Below are positions 9,549 through 21,100 of a stretch of DNA of 64,000 nucleotides, piece after piece. Position numbers and translations under genes: made by a program. The stretch covers positions 62,001 to 126,000 of the forward strand of contig JAFLBP010000008.1 of the NCBI GenBank assembly GCA_017303875.1. The letters are read 5' to 3'. The notes under the pieces are model-generated. The model made no database searches, was not told the origin of the DNA, and saw nothing but the letters and a program-made list of their open reading frames with translations. The DNA comes from Chitinophagales bacterium (GTDB lineage: Bacteria; Bacteroidota; Bacteroidia; Chitinophagales; Saprospiraceae). Position 1 is the stretch's first letter, and every line of letters begins with the position of its first letter.

Positions 9549-12392
9549 TCAATGCGCTTGTAGCCAGTTGTTGCCCACGCCGGTTTCGACCAGGATTGGC
9601 ACTTGAAGGTTGGGGAGTGCGTTGCTCATCTTCTCTTTAACGAGGGCAGTTAATACTTCCAGCTCGTCTTTGGGCACGTCGAAAACCAATTCATCGTGCA
9701 CTTGCAGGATCATTTTGGATTGCAAGCCTTTTTCCTCCATCGCCTGATGGAGATTGATCATCGCTACTTTAATTAAATCTGCTGCCGTGCCCTGAATGGG
9801 CGAATTGATGGCCATGCGCTCGGCCATGCTGCGTTGCATGCCGTTGCGGGAGTTGATGTCGCGCAGGTAGCGACGCCGACCCAGCAGGGTTTTGACGTAG
9901 CCGTTTTCGCGGGCATATTCTACAATCTCATCCATGTAGCGTTTCAGGCCGCTGTACTCGCGGAAGTAGCTGTCAATGATGTCTTTGGCTTCCGTGCGTT
10001 TGATGCCCAATTGGCTGCTCAGGTTGCTGGCGCCCGCCCCGTAAATGATACTGAAATTGACGGTTTTGGCGGCGCGGCGCTGCTCGGGCGTGACGGCTTC
10101 CAGCGCCACGCCAAATACTTTGGCGGCGGTAGCGAGGTGAATATCCACCCCTTTCTGGAATGCTTCCAGCATGGCGGTTTCTTTACTGATTTCGGCGATC
10201 AGGCGCAGTTCAATCTGGGAGTAGTCGGCCGAGAGCAGTACGTGGTTTTCATCGCGCGGGATAAACGCCTCGCGCACCTTGCGGCCCTCCGCCGTTTTGA
10301 TGGGGATATTTTGCAGGTTGGGGTTTTGGCTGCTCAGGCGGCCCGTGGCGGCAATGGTCTGATTGAAGGACGAATGCACGCGGCCGGTACGCGGATTAAC
10401 CATCGTGGGCAGCGCATCCACATACGTTGATTTGAGCTTCATCAGGCCGCGGTGGGCCAGAATATCGGCGCAAATGGGATATTGTTCGGCCAGTTCGCTG
10501 AGAATTTCCTCGTCGGTAGAGTACTGGCCGCTTTTCATTTTTTTACCCGGATAGGGAATTTTCAAGCGCTCGAATAGCACTTCGCCGACTTGCTTGGGGC
10601 TGGCGACGTTGAAGGTCAGGTCGGTGGCATCCAGTACTTTTTTCTCCAATGCGGCAATCTGACCGGCCAGTTCTGCGGAGTATTCCTTTAAAAAATCGGG
10701 GTCAATACGCACCCCGGCCGATTCTACTGCCGCGAGCACCTTGACCAGTGGCGTTTCAACGGTTTCAAATAATTGCACCACTTCTTCGCCGCTTGCTTCG
10801 AGTCTGGGCTTCAAAATTTCAAACAACTGAAAGGTAATATCGGCGTCTTCGGCGGCGTATTCCTTGATTTGTTCGAGCGGCACATCGCGCATATTGCCTT
10901 GTGCAGCGCCTTTTTTACCAATTAATTCTTCAATTTTGACGGGTTGATAGCTGAGCAGGGTTTCTGCGAGGTAGTTCATGTTGTGGCGCATGTCGGGCTC
11001 CAGCAGGTAGTGGGCAATCATGGTGTCCCAGTATGCGCCGCGCAGTTCCACCGCATAATTTTTTAAAACAATGGCATCGTATTTCAGGTTTTGCCCGACT
11101 TTCACGATGTTTTCGTTTTCAAAAAACGGCCGGAAGCGCTCCACCACTTCGCGGGCGGCGGCAGGGTCGGCAGGCACGGGCACATACCAGGCTTCTCCGG
11201 CGCTGATGGCGAATGAGAAACCTACCAGATCGGCCTGTGTGGCGTCGAGGGCGGTGGTTTCGGAGTCGTAGCAAACTGCTTTAGCGGCCTGGAGTTTTTC
11301 GAGCAGCGCTGTTTGTTCGGCAATGGTTTCCGCGACGTGGTATTGGTGGGGCGTGTTGTGGATATTGCGGGTAGCGCGGGCCATTTCCGACACCGGTGCG
11401 TTGGCATCGGGCGCGTAGCCTTCTTCGTCGCCGAAGAGCGAGCCTTGGCGACTATCGCCGTTTGATTTGGAGGGGGCTTTGGCGGCAGGAGCAGCACCGG
11501 CAGGCGGGGAGGCCAGCGGGTGTTTGAGGATGGCTTCGGCGAGGGAGCGGAACTCCAGCTCGCGGAAGATTTCGACCAATGCTTCGCGGTTGAAGGGTTC
11601 TATTTCAAAAGCTTTATCTTCAAACTGCACCTCCGGCACATTGATTTCGATGGCGGCCAGCCATTTGGAGAGTGTGGCTTTATCGGCGTGGTTGCGTACA
11701 ATTTCCTGTTGTTTGCCTTTGAGTTTGTCGGCGTTGGCCAGCAGGTTTTCCACGTTATCAAACTCTGCGAGTAGTTTGGCGGCCGTTTTTTCGCCGATAC
11801 CGGGCAGGCCGGGGATGTTGTCGACGGCATCGCCCATGAGGCCGAGCATATCCACCACCTGATCTACGCGTTGGATGCCCCAGCGTTCGCAGACCTCCTT
11901 TGGTCCCCATATTTCCACCTCATTACCCTGGCGGCCGGGTTTGTATAGGAAGATGTTGTCTTCCACCAGTTGTCCGTAATCTTTATCCGGCGTAACCATA
12001 TAAACCTCATAGCCGGTGTGGCCGGCTTGTTTGGCGAGCGTACCGATTACATCGTCGGCCTCGTAATTGGGCACAATGAGCACCGGAATATTCATTGCTT
12101 CGATGATGCGGCGCACCCAGGGGATGCCGAAACTGATGTCTTCGGGCTGCGATTCGCGGTTGGCCTTGTAGTCTTCAAACTTTTCATGCCGGAAGGTGCC
12201 GGTTGGCGGGTCGAATACCACGGCGAGGTGGGTAGGTTTTTCATTTTGGATCAAATCCCAAAGGGTGCGCATAAAACCCTGAATGGCCGAAACATTCCAG
12301 CCTTTGGAGTTTAACAGCGGGCGGGTGATGAAGGCAAAATGCGCCCGGTAAATCAGGGCATGGCCATCGAGCAGGAAAAGTTTTTTCGACAT
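9549..12392 (-). CDS. polA: DNA polymerase I
   Basis: The 947-residue enzyme performs repair synthesis and Okazaki-primer removal. All three domains are present. The 5'-3' exonuclease comes first (FLLDGHALIYRAHFA at the N-terminus, YEADDVIGTLA, DAVDNIPGLPGIGEKTA). The 3'-5' exonuclease near residues 340-530 keeps its metal ligands (YDSETTALDA, NLKYDAIVLKN, YAAEDADITF), so proofreading looks intact. The polymerase follows (motif A LLSADYSQIELRLIAEIS, O-helix RRAAKTVNFSIIYGAG, motif C ILQVHDELVFDVP). The gene is divergent from recA, and a good -7 box on its strand lies about 80 bp upstream. Confidence 0.98.
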   Translation of the reverse strand: MSKKLFLLDGHALIYRAHFAFITRPLLNSKGWNVSAIQGFMRTLWDLIQNEKPTHLAVVFDPPTGTFRHEKFEDYKANRESQPEDISFGIPWVRRIIEAMNIPVLIVPNYEADDVIGTLAKQAGHTGYEVYMVTPDKDYGQLVEDNIFLYKPGRQGNEVEIWGPKEVCERWGIQRVDQVVDMLGLMGDAVDNIPGLPGIGEKTAAKLLAEFDNVENLLANADKLKGKQQEIVRNHADKATLSKWLAAIEINVPEVQFEDKAFEIEPFNREALVEIFRELEFRSLAEAILKHPLASPPAGAAPAAKAPSKSNGDSRQGSLFGDEEGYAPDANAPVSEMARATRNIHNTPHQYHVAETIAEQTALLEKLQAAKAVCYDSETTALDATQADLVGFSFAISAGEAWYVPVPADPAAAREVVERFRPFFENENIVKVGQNLKYDAIVLKNYAVELRGAYWDTMIAHYLLEPDMRHNMNYLAETLLSYQPVKIEELIGKKGAAQGNMRDVPLEQIKEYAAEDADITFQLFEILKPRLEASGEEVVQLFETVETPLVKVLAAVESAGVRIDPDFLKEYSAELAGQIAALEKKVLDATDLTFNVASPKQVGEVLFERLKIPYPGKKMKSGQYSTDEEILSELAEQYPICADILAHRGLMKLKSTYVDALPTMVNPRTGRVHSSFNQTIAATGRLSSQNPNLQNIPIKTAEGRKVREAFIPRDENHVLLSADYSQIELRLIAEISKETAMLEAFQKGVDIHLATAAKVFGVALEAVTPEQRRAAKTVNFSIIYGAGASNLSSQLGIKRTEAKDIIDSYFREYSGLKRYMDEIVEYARENGYVKTLLGRRRYLRDINSRNGMQRSMAERMAINSPIQGTAADLIKVAMINLHQAMEEKGLQSKMILQVHDELVFDVPKDELEVLTALVKEKMSNALPNLQVPILVETGVGNNWLQAH

Positions 12393-12474
12393 ATATATAG
12401 TGGTGTTTGAGTGTTTTTGAGTTTTCGAGTGTTTTAGTGTTTTAGTGTTTTAGTGTTTTAGGGAGGGGCGGTGG

Positions 12475-12482
12475 CAAAGGTA
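12475..12482 (-). promoter_or_regulatory. Candidate -7 box of polA promoter
   Basis: The minus strand reads TACCTTTG, an exact match to the Bacteroidota TAnnTTTG box, about 80 bp before the polA start. Confidence 0.6.
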
Positions 12483-12689
12483 AGTGCATTCACAACAGCC
12501 TGGCATTTTCTTTTCCCGCAGATTTCGCGGCAATCCGCTAAATCTGCGGGAAATAAATCTACTGCGGGCAGGGTAAGTCTCCAACGCACTAAAACACCTA
12601 AACACAAAAACACTTAAACGCTTAGTTCGCTGATTTTCAGCAAATTAAAATTTAAATGAAATTTTTTATTGGCAAAAATACAAAAAAAG

Positions 12690-12720
12690 TTTGCACATAA
12701 AAACATTTTGTTTAATTTTG
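12690..12720 (+). promoter_or_regulatory. recA promoter (-33 TTTG, -7 TAATTTTG)
   Basis: TTTG at 12690-12693 and TAATTTTG at 12713-12720 are 19 bp apart, the spacing expected for the main Bacteroidota sigma factor. The start codon follows 129 bp later. I did not find a convincing SOS operator. Confidence 0.72.
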
Positions 12721-12849
12721 CCTTCGCTTTCGTCAAATTGTTGCGGATAAATACACGCAAGCTGTGAAAAGCATTTAATTTGGCGCGCAAATTCACACCA
12801 CACATTCACTTCACACATTTCTGAAAACTTAACTAACAGCACCTCTATC

Positions 12850-13911
12850 ATGTCAACTGAAAAAGAAAACAAACTCAAAACGCTGCAAGCCACCATTGAG
12901 CGGCTCGACAAAACCTACGGAAAAGGTACGATCATGCGCCTTGGCGACAAGCAGGCCATCGAGGTTGACGTCATTTCTACCGGCTCCATCGGCCTGGATG
13001 TAGCGTTGGGTTGTAATGGCTTTCCTAAAGGTCGTATCATTGAGATTTACGGCCCTGAATCTTCCGGTAAAACCACACTGGCCATTCACGCCGTCGCGGA
13101 ATGTCAGAAAAAAGGCGGCATTGCCGCTATTATTGACGCCGAGCACGCTTTCGACCGCTTTTATGCCGAAGCGCTGGGTGTAGATGTCAATAACCTGCTC
13201 ATCAGCCAGCCCGACAACGGGGAGCAGGCGCTCGAAATTGCTGAGAACCTCATTCGCTCCGGCGCCGTGGATATTCTGGTTATTGACTCTGTAGCGGCAC
13301 TTGTACCGCGTTCTGAAATTGAAGGCGAAATGGGCGACTCCAAAATGGGCCTTCAAGCCCGTCTGATGAGCCAGGCCATGCGCAAACTCACGGCCAACAT
13401 CGGCCGTACCGGCTGCTGCTGTATCTTCATCAACCAGTTGCGCGAAAAAATCGGTGTGATGTTCGGTAACCCCGAAACCACTACCGGTGGTAACGCCCTT
13501 AAGTTCTATGCTTCCGTGCGGCTCGATATTCGCAAAAGTGGTGCAGCCCTTAAGGATAAAGACGGCAACGTTGTGGGCAATCAGGTAAAAGTGAAAGTAG
13601 TAAAAAACAAGCTTGCGCCGCCCTTCCGTGTTGCATCTTTCGATATTGTTTTCGGAGAAGGTATTTCCAAAGCCGGCGAACTCGTGGACCTCGGTTCCGA
13701 CTTCGAGATCATCCAGAAAAGTGGCGCCTGGTATAGCTACAACGGCGCTAAAATTGCCCAGGGCCGCGACTCTGCCAAGCAATTTATGCACGATAACCCC
13801 GAAGTGGCCCAGGAAATTGAAGCTAAAATCAAGGAAAAGGCTCATGCTGCACCAGTCAACACACGCTCGCGCGCAGTGGCTGTTGAAGATGACGCCGACG
13901 ACGCAGAATAA
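12850..13911 (+). CDS. recA: Recombinase RecA
   Basis: The 353-residue protein is the strand-exchange ATPase of homologous recombination and the SOS co-protease. The Walker A motif is GPESSGKT at residues 68-75. The Walker B region is [11 protein letters not shown], and the conserved [20 protein letters not shown] covers the L2 DNA-binding loop. The C-terminus is acidic (EDDADDAE), as usual. An odd detail is three consecutive Cys before the IFINQ strand ([11 protein letters not shown]). It has its own promoter and an intrinsic terminator 40 bp downstream, so it is probably monocistronic. Confidence 0.98.
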   Translation: MSTEKENKLKTLQATIERLDKTYGKGTIMRLGDKQAIEVDVISTGSIGLDVALGCNGFPKGRIIEIYGPESSGKTTLAIHAVAECQKKGGIAAIIDAEHAFDRFYAEALGVDVNNLLISQPDNGEQALEIAENLIRSGAVDILVIDSVAALVPRSEIEGEMGDSKMGLQARLMSQAMRKLTANIGRTGCCCIFINQLREKIGVMFGNPETTTGGNALKFYASVRLDIRKSGAALKDKDGNVVGNQVKVKVVKNKLAPPFRVASFDIVFGEGISKAGELVDLGSDFEIIQKSGAWYSYNGAKIAQGRDSAKQFMHDNPEVAQEIEAKIKEKAHAAPVNTRSRAVAVEDDADDAE

Positions 13912-13948
13912 GCGCTAAAAAATACACAGGGATAGCCCGATAACAACG

Positions 13949-13985
13949 GCGCCGGTCTGAGTTTTCAGGCCGGCGCTTGTTTTTG
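13949..13985 (+). terminator. recA intrinsic terminator
   Basis: GCGCCGG (13949-13955) pairs with CCGGCGC (13970-13976), extended inward by CTGA/TCAG, and is followed by TTGTTTTT. It lies just after recA. Confidence 0.85.
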
Positions 13986-14026
13986 TGATCCTTCCCAACA
14001 GCAATCGCAAATCATATAATGATGTA

Positions 14027-14404
14027 TTACTGATTGAGCCAGTGCAGGCCCGGTCCGAGGAAGTAGAATACCAGGGCCAGGAACAGGATGGCAATGATGG
14101 TGCCGCCCATGCCGCTGCTTTGCTGCTCATATTCCTCATGGCGGCCGTGAGGCCCCGCTTGCTGCTGCGGCCCGTGATAGGGATGGTGATAATCCGGATA
14201 TTGCGGCGGATAAGGCGTGTGGTGTTGTGGCGGTGGGTAGGGGCCACCGCCGTAAGGAGGCCGATGCCCGTATGGATGATACGGATCATGCTGCCAGTAT
14301 TGGTCTTGCGGATGATAGTACCGATGCTGGTTTTGCGAGAATTTGAGGGCCACAAACAGCACCACCACTGCGGCGGCCAGGATGAGAATGATGATAGTCG
14401 TCAT
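14027..14404 (-). CDS. Small membrane protein with Pro/His/Tyr-rich linker
   Basis: The 125-residue product has a transmembrane segment at residues 3-21 (IIILILAAAVVVLFVALKF). A linker of about 70 residues follows, almost entirely Tyr, Pro, His, Gln and Gly (for example YGGGPYPPPQHHTPYPPQYP), then a second hydrophobic segment near residues 104-121 (IIAILFLALVFYFLGPGLHW). I chose this frame over two overlapping open frames because it has coherent membrane segments at both ends and a sensible start. It converges on recA. Function is unknown; the linker could bind metal or form low-complexity contacts. Confidence 0.6.
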   Translation of the reverse strand: MTTIIILILAAAVVVLFVALKFSQNQHRYYHPQDQYWQHDPYHPYGHRPPYGGGPYPPPQHHTPYPPQYPDYHHPYHGPQQQAGPHGRHEEYEQQSSGMGGTIIAILFLALVFYFLGPGLHWLNQ

Positions 14405-15134
14405 TGTGTTTTGTATGTTTGATTTGAACGTATGCCTGATTTATTTTTTCCGGAGTTCGAGTGTGAACTCGTCCTCGTCGTAGTGAGTATTCCTTGCATC
14501 AATTTGGTACCCATTCACCTGTTGATTGGTTCGGTGTTGGTTTGAAGTGGTTTGCGGAAGGAGATTTTGCTTGCCCATGCGGTTTATATTTTTGGCTGTT
14601 AAAGTCGCTTGCATGTTTAATTATACATAAATCCTGTGCCGAAAGACAAAACTGCTGAAAATCAGCAACTTGCATAATTTACTTATTAGCAATCCGAAAT
14701 AAATTCGTAAGATACAGCTTAGAATTCGCCTTTTGCGGGCTGTAAAGGCCGGGGTCCGGGTTATGCCTGTCAAAACGACGGACAGGCCACATTAACGGTT
14801 ATTTGTCAGCTATCTTGCAGAAACTCTACCCCTCAAAAGGTATTGCTAATGGATAAACAACTACTTTTACATCTTCTTTTACTCTCCGTTTACATATTCC
14901 GCCTTTGACATAATCCTCCGCGCTTACACTCCTCTCTAATCTTTAGTTTAAGACGATAATCCTTTAATCGGCTCCGGTTCGCTCCGGAGCGCTTACACAC
15001 CATGCGTATGACCGTTGCGGCATACATAACATTATCCCGCGCGCAGGCGAATAGCTGCATGATTTATCAGTTTTGGATTCCCCGGACGGGTTAGCCCCCC
15101 GTTTGTTTTCATTCATTAACCATATTTTTCTCAC
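14405..15134. other. 730-bp gene-free region upstream of giant secreted protein
   Basis: No open frame here looks coding. It contains small inverted pairs only: GAGTTC/GAACTC at 14453-14470, GCCTGTC/GACAGGC at 14765-14787, and a CTCCGG-rich hairpin near 14971-14990. The length suggests a long leader or regulatory region for the 2117-residue gene, but no motif can be assigned. Confidence 0.5.
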
Positions 15135-18100
15135 ATGAAAAGTTTTACCCATTACTCCATTGAGACAGTCTCACGTCTCCTGGCGTACAACCGATCAGCT
15201 GGCTTGCGGCAGTTTTTGCCTGCATTGTTGGCTATGTTTTTGGGCGGTGTGTCGGCAGATGCACAGCCGTTTAATCAAGTGGCCCTACCGGGCAGCCTGA
15301 GTGGCTCCTGGGGTGTTCGCGTTGCGCCGGTCTTTGTAGATATTGACGGCAACGGCACCCTTGATTTGTTTATTGGCCGCAATACAGGCACGGTTCGTTA
15401 TCTGCGCAACACCGGTACTAACACCACGCCTAATTTTGTTGAACAGACAGGAACTGCCAATCCCCTGAATGCGGTAGCGGTTGGCTCTAATGCCAAACCT
15501 GCTTTTGTAGACATTGACGGCGATGGCGACAAAGACTGTTTTGTTGGCGCCAACAACGGTAACATTTATTTTTACCGGAATACAGGCTCTGCTGTTGCGC
15601 CGGCTTTTTCGCTTCAAATTGGCGCTGCCAATCCTTTTGATGGCGTTGATGTAGGCACCAATTCGGCCCCTGCTTTTGGAGATACGGATTCAGACGGCGA
15701 CTTTGACTGCGTTATCGGTCGCAGTAACAATACTGGTTCGATTTTGTACTTCCGCAATGAGGGAGACCCCTCCAGCGCGGATTTTGCACAAAAAACAGGT
15801 GCTTACAATCCTTGCAACAATACCCTTTTTGCATCAATTGAGGGCAACCCGTTTAATAATGCCAACATTCCCAATGCTGTTCCTGCTTTTATTAATTTTG
15901 ACGGTGACCAAGACAGTGATTTGCTTTTCGGCAGAACTGATGGAGATTTTTCTTTCTACTCAGGAACACTCAATGTATGTTCTCCCACACTCCAGCAATC
16001 AACATTTGCCCTCTCTTCACTTTCCAATCTGGCAGATGTAGGCAGCAGTAGCACTGATTTCTCTACGCCTGCTTTTGGTGACCTGGATGGCGATGGCGAC
16101 ATGGATTTACTGGTAGGTCGTGCGGATGGTAATTTTACCTATTTCGAAAATGGCTCCTGCACGACCGTGCCCACCTTTGGTTCTGCATGCAATACCAGCA
16201 TTGCACGTACCCTGGATGCGAATGGGCAGTATGCACTTGTGCTCTCTGATGTGTTCAGCGGTACAGCTACCGCAACTTCTGCTTGTACCTCTAACTCCAT
16301 CACACCGACCATCACACCAAGTGTACTGACCTGCTCCAATGCTGGCCAGGCCACTACTGTGACGGTAACGGCAACCGACCCCTCCAATGGTCGCTCCGCA
16401 ACATGCACCGTTTCGGTAACTGTAAGCGATAATGCTGCCCCGGTAATCAGTAACCCGAGTAATTGCGGCACTTATTTTATTAACCTGAATGCTTCCGGTA
16501 ATGGCACCTTCGGTACCGTTACGCCTGCCAGCATTAGCGGTTTGAGTGCTACGGATAACTGTACCGTTAACTGGACGGTGATGAGCCAACCCAGCCCAAG
16601 CTTTATCTTTAACTGCTCTAATGTTGGCACCACGCCTTACACGATCAACCTGCGTGCCAGCGATAACGCCGGTAACTCGGCTACCTGCACGGCCAGTGTT
16701 GTGGTACGCGATGTAACAGCACCGGTACCACCGGCATCGCTGGCGCCAGTTAACCTGACCTATTGCGGCAGCCCTTTCGCTTATAATACGCCTGCACCTC
16801 CTGCTACTGCTTTTAATGGCACAGATGTTTGCAATGGCCCAATTGTACCCGTTGGCAGCCCCTCCTCGATCAATATTACGGGAACAGGCACCCATACGAT
16901 CACATGGACTTACACTGACGCCAGCGGCAATACCGCTACACGCACGCAGTCGATTATTGTGACAGCCAATCCGGCGCCTTTTGCTGGCATGTCTTGTCCG
17001 GCAAATATTACGGTTTATGCCGATAATACCTGCACGGCAAGCGCTACCTGGATTGCTCCGGTGTTTCAGGATTGCACCGGCGATTTCAACCCGCCGTCAC
17101 AAGGCAGCCTGATCAATTCCCACAACTCGGGCGCTACATTTACCCTTGCAAATTCGCCGCATACAGTAACCTATCTGGCTACGGATGCAGCCGGCAATTC
17201 CAGCATGTGTAACTTTACAGTTACCGTTTCAGACAATACCGCACCTGTAATTAGCGGTTCGCCGTCGAGCATTAATCCGGTTGTACAAGCACAAGCACAA
17301 AACGTTTGTGGCCGCGTTGTAACCTGGGGTAACCCGACCGGCTTTACCGCAACGGATGCCTGTTCCGGCCCGGTAAGCTTTGTAACAGAAGTAGTACGTA
17401 CCAGTGTGCCCAGCGGCCCGACAAACTATCAGTCCGGCGCTACTTTTGACTATGGTACATACACAATCACCTATTATGCACAGGATAGCCGCAGCAATCG
17501 GGTTGCAGTCACTTCTGCCGTTGTTGTGGTATCTGATGGTCAGGTGCCTTCCGTTACCTGCCCGTCGAATCAAGTGACGACTACCGCGCCTGGTCGCTGC
17601 AATGCAGACTTCCTGATTTTCACGCCTTCTGGTGCGCAGGTAGCTGATAACTGCCCGGGTGCAGTTGTAAGCGGCCCGTTTGAAAGCAGCATTCCATTGA
17701 ATGCTTCACCTGTCAATTTCGGTCCGAATTACTACCGCTTATCCCGCGGTATGCATACGATTAACTTCTTCGTTACGGATAACCAGGGGCTTAGCAATGC
17801 CTGTACGTTCACGGTTGCTGTAAATGATGAAGAAAAGCCAGTACTGAGCGATTGTCCGGCCAATCAAACCCTTACCCTGATGAGTACTTGTACGGCTACC
17901 ATCAGCTGGGACAACCCGATTGTGGAAGACAATTGTACCGGTATTACCGGACTGAACAATAATACACCGTATTATGAAATCAGCGGTGGTTCTTTGAGCA
18001 GCCCGAGTACTGCAACATTTGTTATCGATAACGACCCGCCATTTACAGCATCCGCTGTGCTGGGTGAGGGCCTGCACACTGTAAGGTATTATGTGACCGA

Positions 18101-21100
18101 CAACAGTGGTAATACGGGCACTTGCTCCTTTACCCTGACTGTCCGTGATGATGTTGCGCCAATCTTTACCAATTGCCCTAACGGATTAGGTGTGGCACAA
18201 TCGGTAACGACCTCTGCCGGTGTATGTGGCTACACCCTTACGATGAGCTCTTTCAGCACAGATCTTGCACGTGATATCAGCATGGGTTGTACAGAAGGCA
18301 CCCTGAGTTTCCGTCGTTTGCCGAACAATACACCGGTAGCATTGAATTCTGATCTGCCTATTGGTGTACACACGCTCATGGCTGTGGCGACCGACTACTC
18401 TGGCAACTCTTCTACCTGCCAGTTCTCCGTAAGTGTTTCTGATGTTACTGCTCCGACCGTGAGCAATTGCCCAAGCAGCGTAACACTGAATACAATTGCC
18501 GGCCAGTGCTATGCACTGCCGAGCTGGACTATTCCGTCTTTCAGCGATCCCTGCGGTATGGCAACCACAACGGTAACCTGGACCAATCCGTCGAGCGTAA
18601 CGCAGAACCTGCTTGCCGGCTCACAACTGCCCAAAGGCGTTAACTTCATCAGCTATGTTGGCCGCGATATTTATCAAAACCCGGCATTCTGTTCTTTCCC
18701 GGTAACAGTTGTGGATAATCAGGCGCCGGTAATCAGCGCATGTCCAAACGTGACAGTTTCTACCGGCACTACCAATTGTGATGCCACTGTTGGCTCACTT
18801 AGCGCCAATGACAACTGCGACGGTAGCCTGAGCGTTGCACCGACAAACTCGACGGTGGGCTTGGCGCCCGGTACTTATTCCCGTACCTATATAGCTACCG
18901 ATGCCGCCGGCAATTCGTCCGTATGTACCCGCACCATCACAGTAGTGGATAATGCAGGCCCTGAAATGACCTGTCCGACTAACCGTACCGTGAATGCTAC
19001 TTCGGGTTGCAGTGCAGCAGTAAGCTGGCCTACGAACGCCGCCAACCTCTACGCCTACGACTATTGCGACGGCGTACGCACGCCCACCACTACTACACCT
19101 CCGGGATCGACATTCCAAGGTGGCATCACTACGGTAACCTATACCGCTACAGATACCAAAGGTAATACCGGTACCTGTACGTTTACCGTAACAGTTATTA
19201 CCTCTTCAGTTCCGACGATTACTTGTCCGACTGCTCCGCTCACCATTGCGGCTGGCGCCAACTGCCAGGCGCAGGTCACCAATGCCCTGATGGCGCAGAA
19301 TAACCCTGCGGCTTCGGATGCCTGCGGTGGTAACGTAGTGATTACAAATAATGCAAGCGGTGCTTTTGTTAGTGCGAATAACAACATAACCGTAACCTGG
19401 ACGGCTACCAATGGCAGCGCAACAAGCTCCTGCGCTCGCATTGTACAGGTATTGGATCAGAGTCTGCCAGTACTGACCTGTCCTGCACCGATCACGGTAA
19501 ATACCAGTCAACAACAGTGCAGCGTGGATAACAGCATGGTGCCTGTCTTAAATCCGACTGTTACAGATAACTGTGCTTCCAGTTTCAGTATCGGCAACAA
19601 TCGTCCGGCAACCTTTAATGTTGGCAATGTAACGGTTACCTTCTCTGTCAGCGATGGCAATGGTAACATCGGTACTTGTAACTGGATTGTTACTGTGCGC
19701 GATATGACCCCGCCGAATATCACTTGTCCGGCTAACGTAGCCGTAAATCTTGCGGCAAATGCACCGCTGCCAACACAGGTGGCCCTTGGTACACCATCGG
19801 GCAACGACAACTGCGTTAATCCGGGACTGCAAACCCCGACCAGTAATGCACCACAGGCCGGATTTGGGCTTGGAACCACAACGGTTACCTGGACAGTGCT
19901 TGACGCCGGTGGCAATGCAGCTACCTGTAACCAATCTGTAACCGTAACACAGCAGACAACGCCGCCCCCGCCGCCGCCTGTTTCAGCTTGCTGGGATCAG
20001 ACCGAGCGCCTCACGCCAATTGGTGTGAATAATGCCGGCGCAGATAAGTTCTACGGTACAGCTGCAGATATTGACGGCACGATCGCTGTTGTTGGCGCCA
20101 TGAACGACGACCAAACAGCGGTAAATGCCGGTGCTGCTTATGTAATGTCTTACAATGGTACTTCCTGGGTGAGCGTGAAAAAGCTCCTTGCGTCCGATGG
20201 CGCAGCATACGACCTCTTTGGTTCCAGCGTAGCCATCAGCGGTGATTATATCATTGTTGGTGTGCCTGAAAGCGATCCAAGTGGCAATACCAGCCGTGGT
20301 GCAGCCTATGTTTACTATCGCAATATGGGCGGTAGCGACCAGTGGGGTCAGGTGGCTAAACTGGTGGCCGCAGACGGCGCAGCAGGCGATAAATTTGGAA
20401 CAAGTGTTGCTATTTCCGGCGATAATGTCCTCGTAGGCGCACCGCTGGATGATGATAACGCAGCTACCAATAGCGGTACTGTATTCGTTTTTGAACGCAG
20501 CGGCACACCTGGAAACTGGGTGTTCGTTACTAAACTCAACGACAGCGCAGCTGGCGACAACTTTGGTATCAGCGTTGACCTCGACGGCGATTACGGCGTA
20601 GTGGGTATCCGTAACAACGATGATATTGGCGCCAACGCCGGTGCAGCATTTATCTATGATCGTAACTCCGGATGGAGCCTCGCAGCACAACTCTTTGCCT
20701 CTGATGGCCTGAGTGGCGATAACTTCGGCCAGGCAGTAGCAATCAGTGGCGACAACGTGATCGTTGGCGCACCGCTGGATGATGATGGCGGTTCCAGCGC
20801 CGGTACAGCATTCATTTTTAATAAAGATGAAGGCGGTATCGACAACTGGGGTGAAGTGCTGAAAATCTACGCTGCCGACCAGCAGCCTGGCGACCAGTTT
20901 GGTTTCTCTGTCGATATCGATGGCACAAACGCTGTGGTTGGTGCGCGCAATGATGACGACCTCGGCTCCAATGCAGGCTCCGCTTATGTGTTTAACCAGA
21001 ACGAAGGCGGCGCCAACAACTGGGGACAAACAGATAAACTTACTGCCAATGACGGCGCTGCCAATGACCTCTTCGGTACAGCAGTAGCTATTGATACCGA

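Larger units (their letters stand above)
12393..12849. other. Divergent polA/recA control region with short repeats
   Basis: This 457-bp gap holds promoters for both genes. On the polA side, 12409-12460 is a run of degenerate TTTTAGTG octamers. Related units inverted (CACTAAAACACCTAAACAC) lie near 12587-12615. Inside, 12514-12525 and 12540-12551 form a 12-bp inverted pair (TCCCGCAGATTT / AAATCTGCGGGA). The octamer run falls between the polA -7 box and its start codon, so it would be in the polA leader RNA. I see no gene here. Confidence 0.7.

Noticed and set aside
13985..14422. 145-residue plus-strand ORF, and a 146-residue minus-strand ORF in another frame
   Set aside because: Both overlap the two-pass membrane protein frame. 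The first is basic and shows no membrane ends; the second is Arg/Thr/Ile-rich in the manner of a shifted frame.
14964..15152. 62-residue minus-strand ORF upstream of the giant protein
   Set aside because: No recognisable features, and it overlaps the start of the giant gene.
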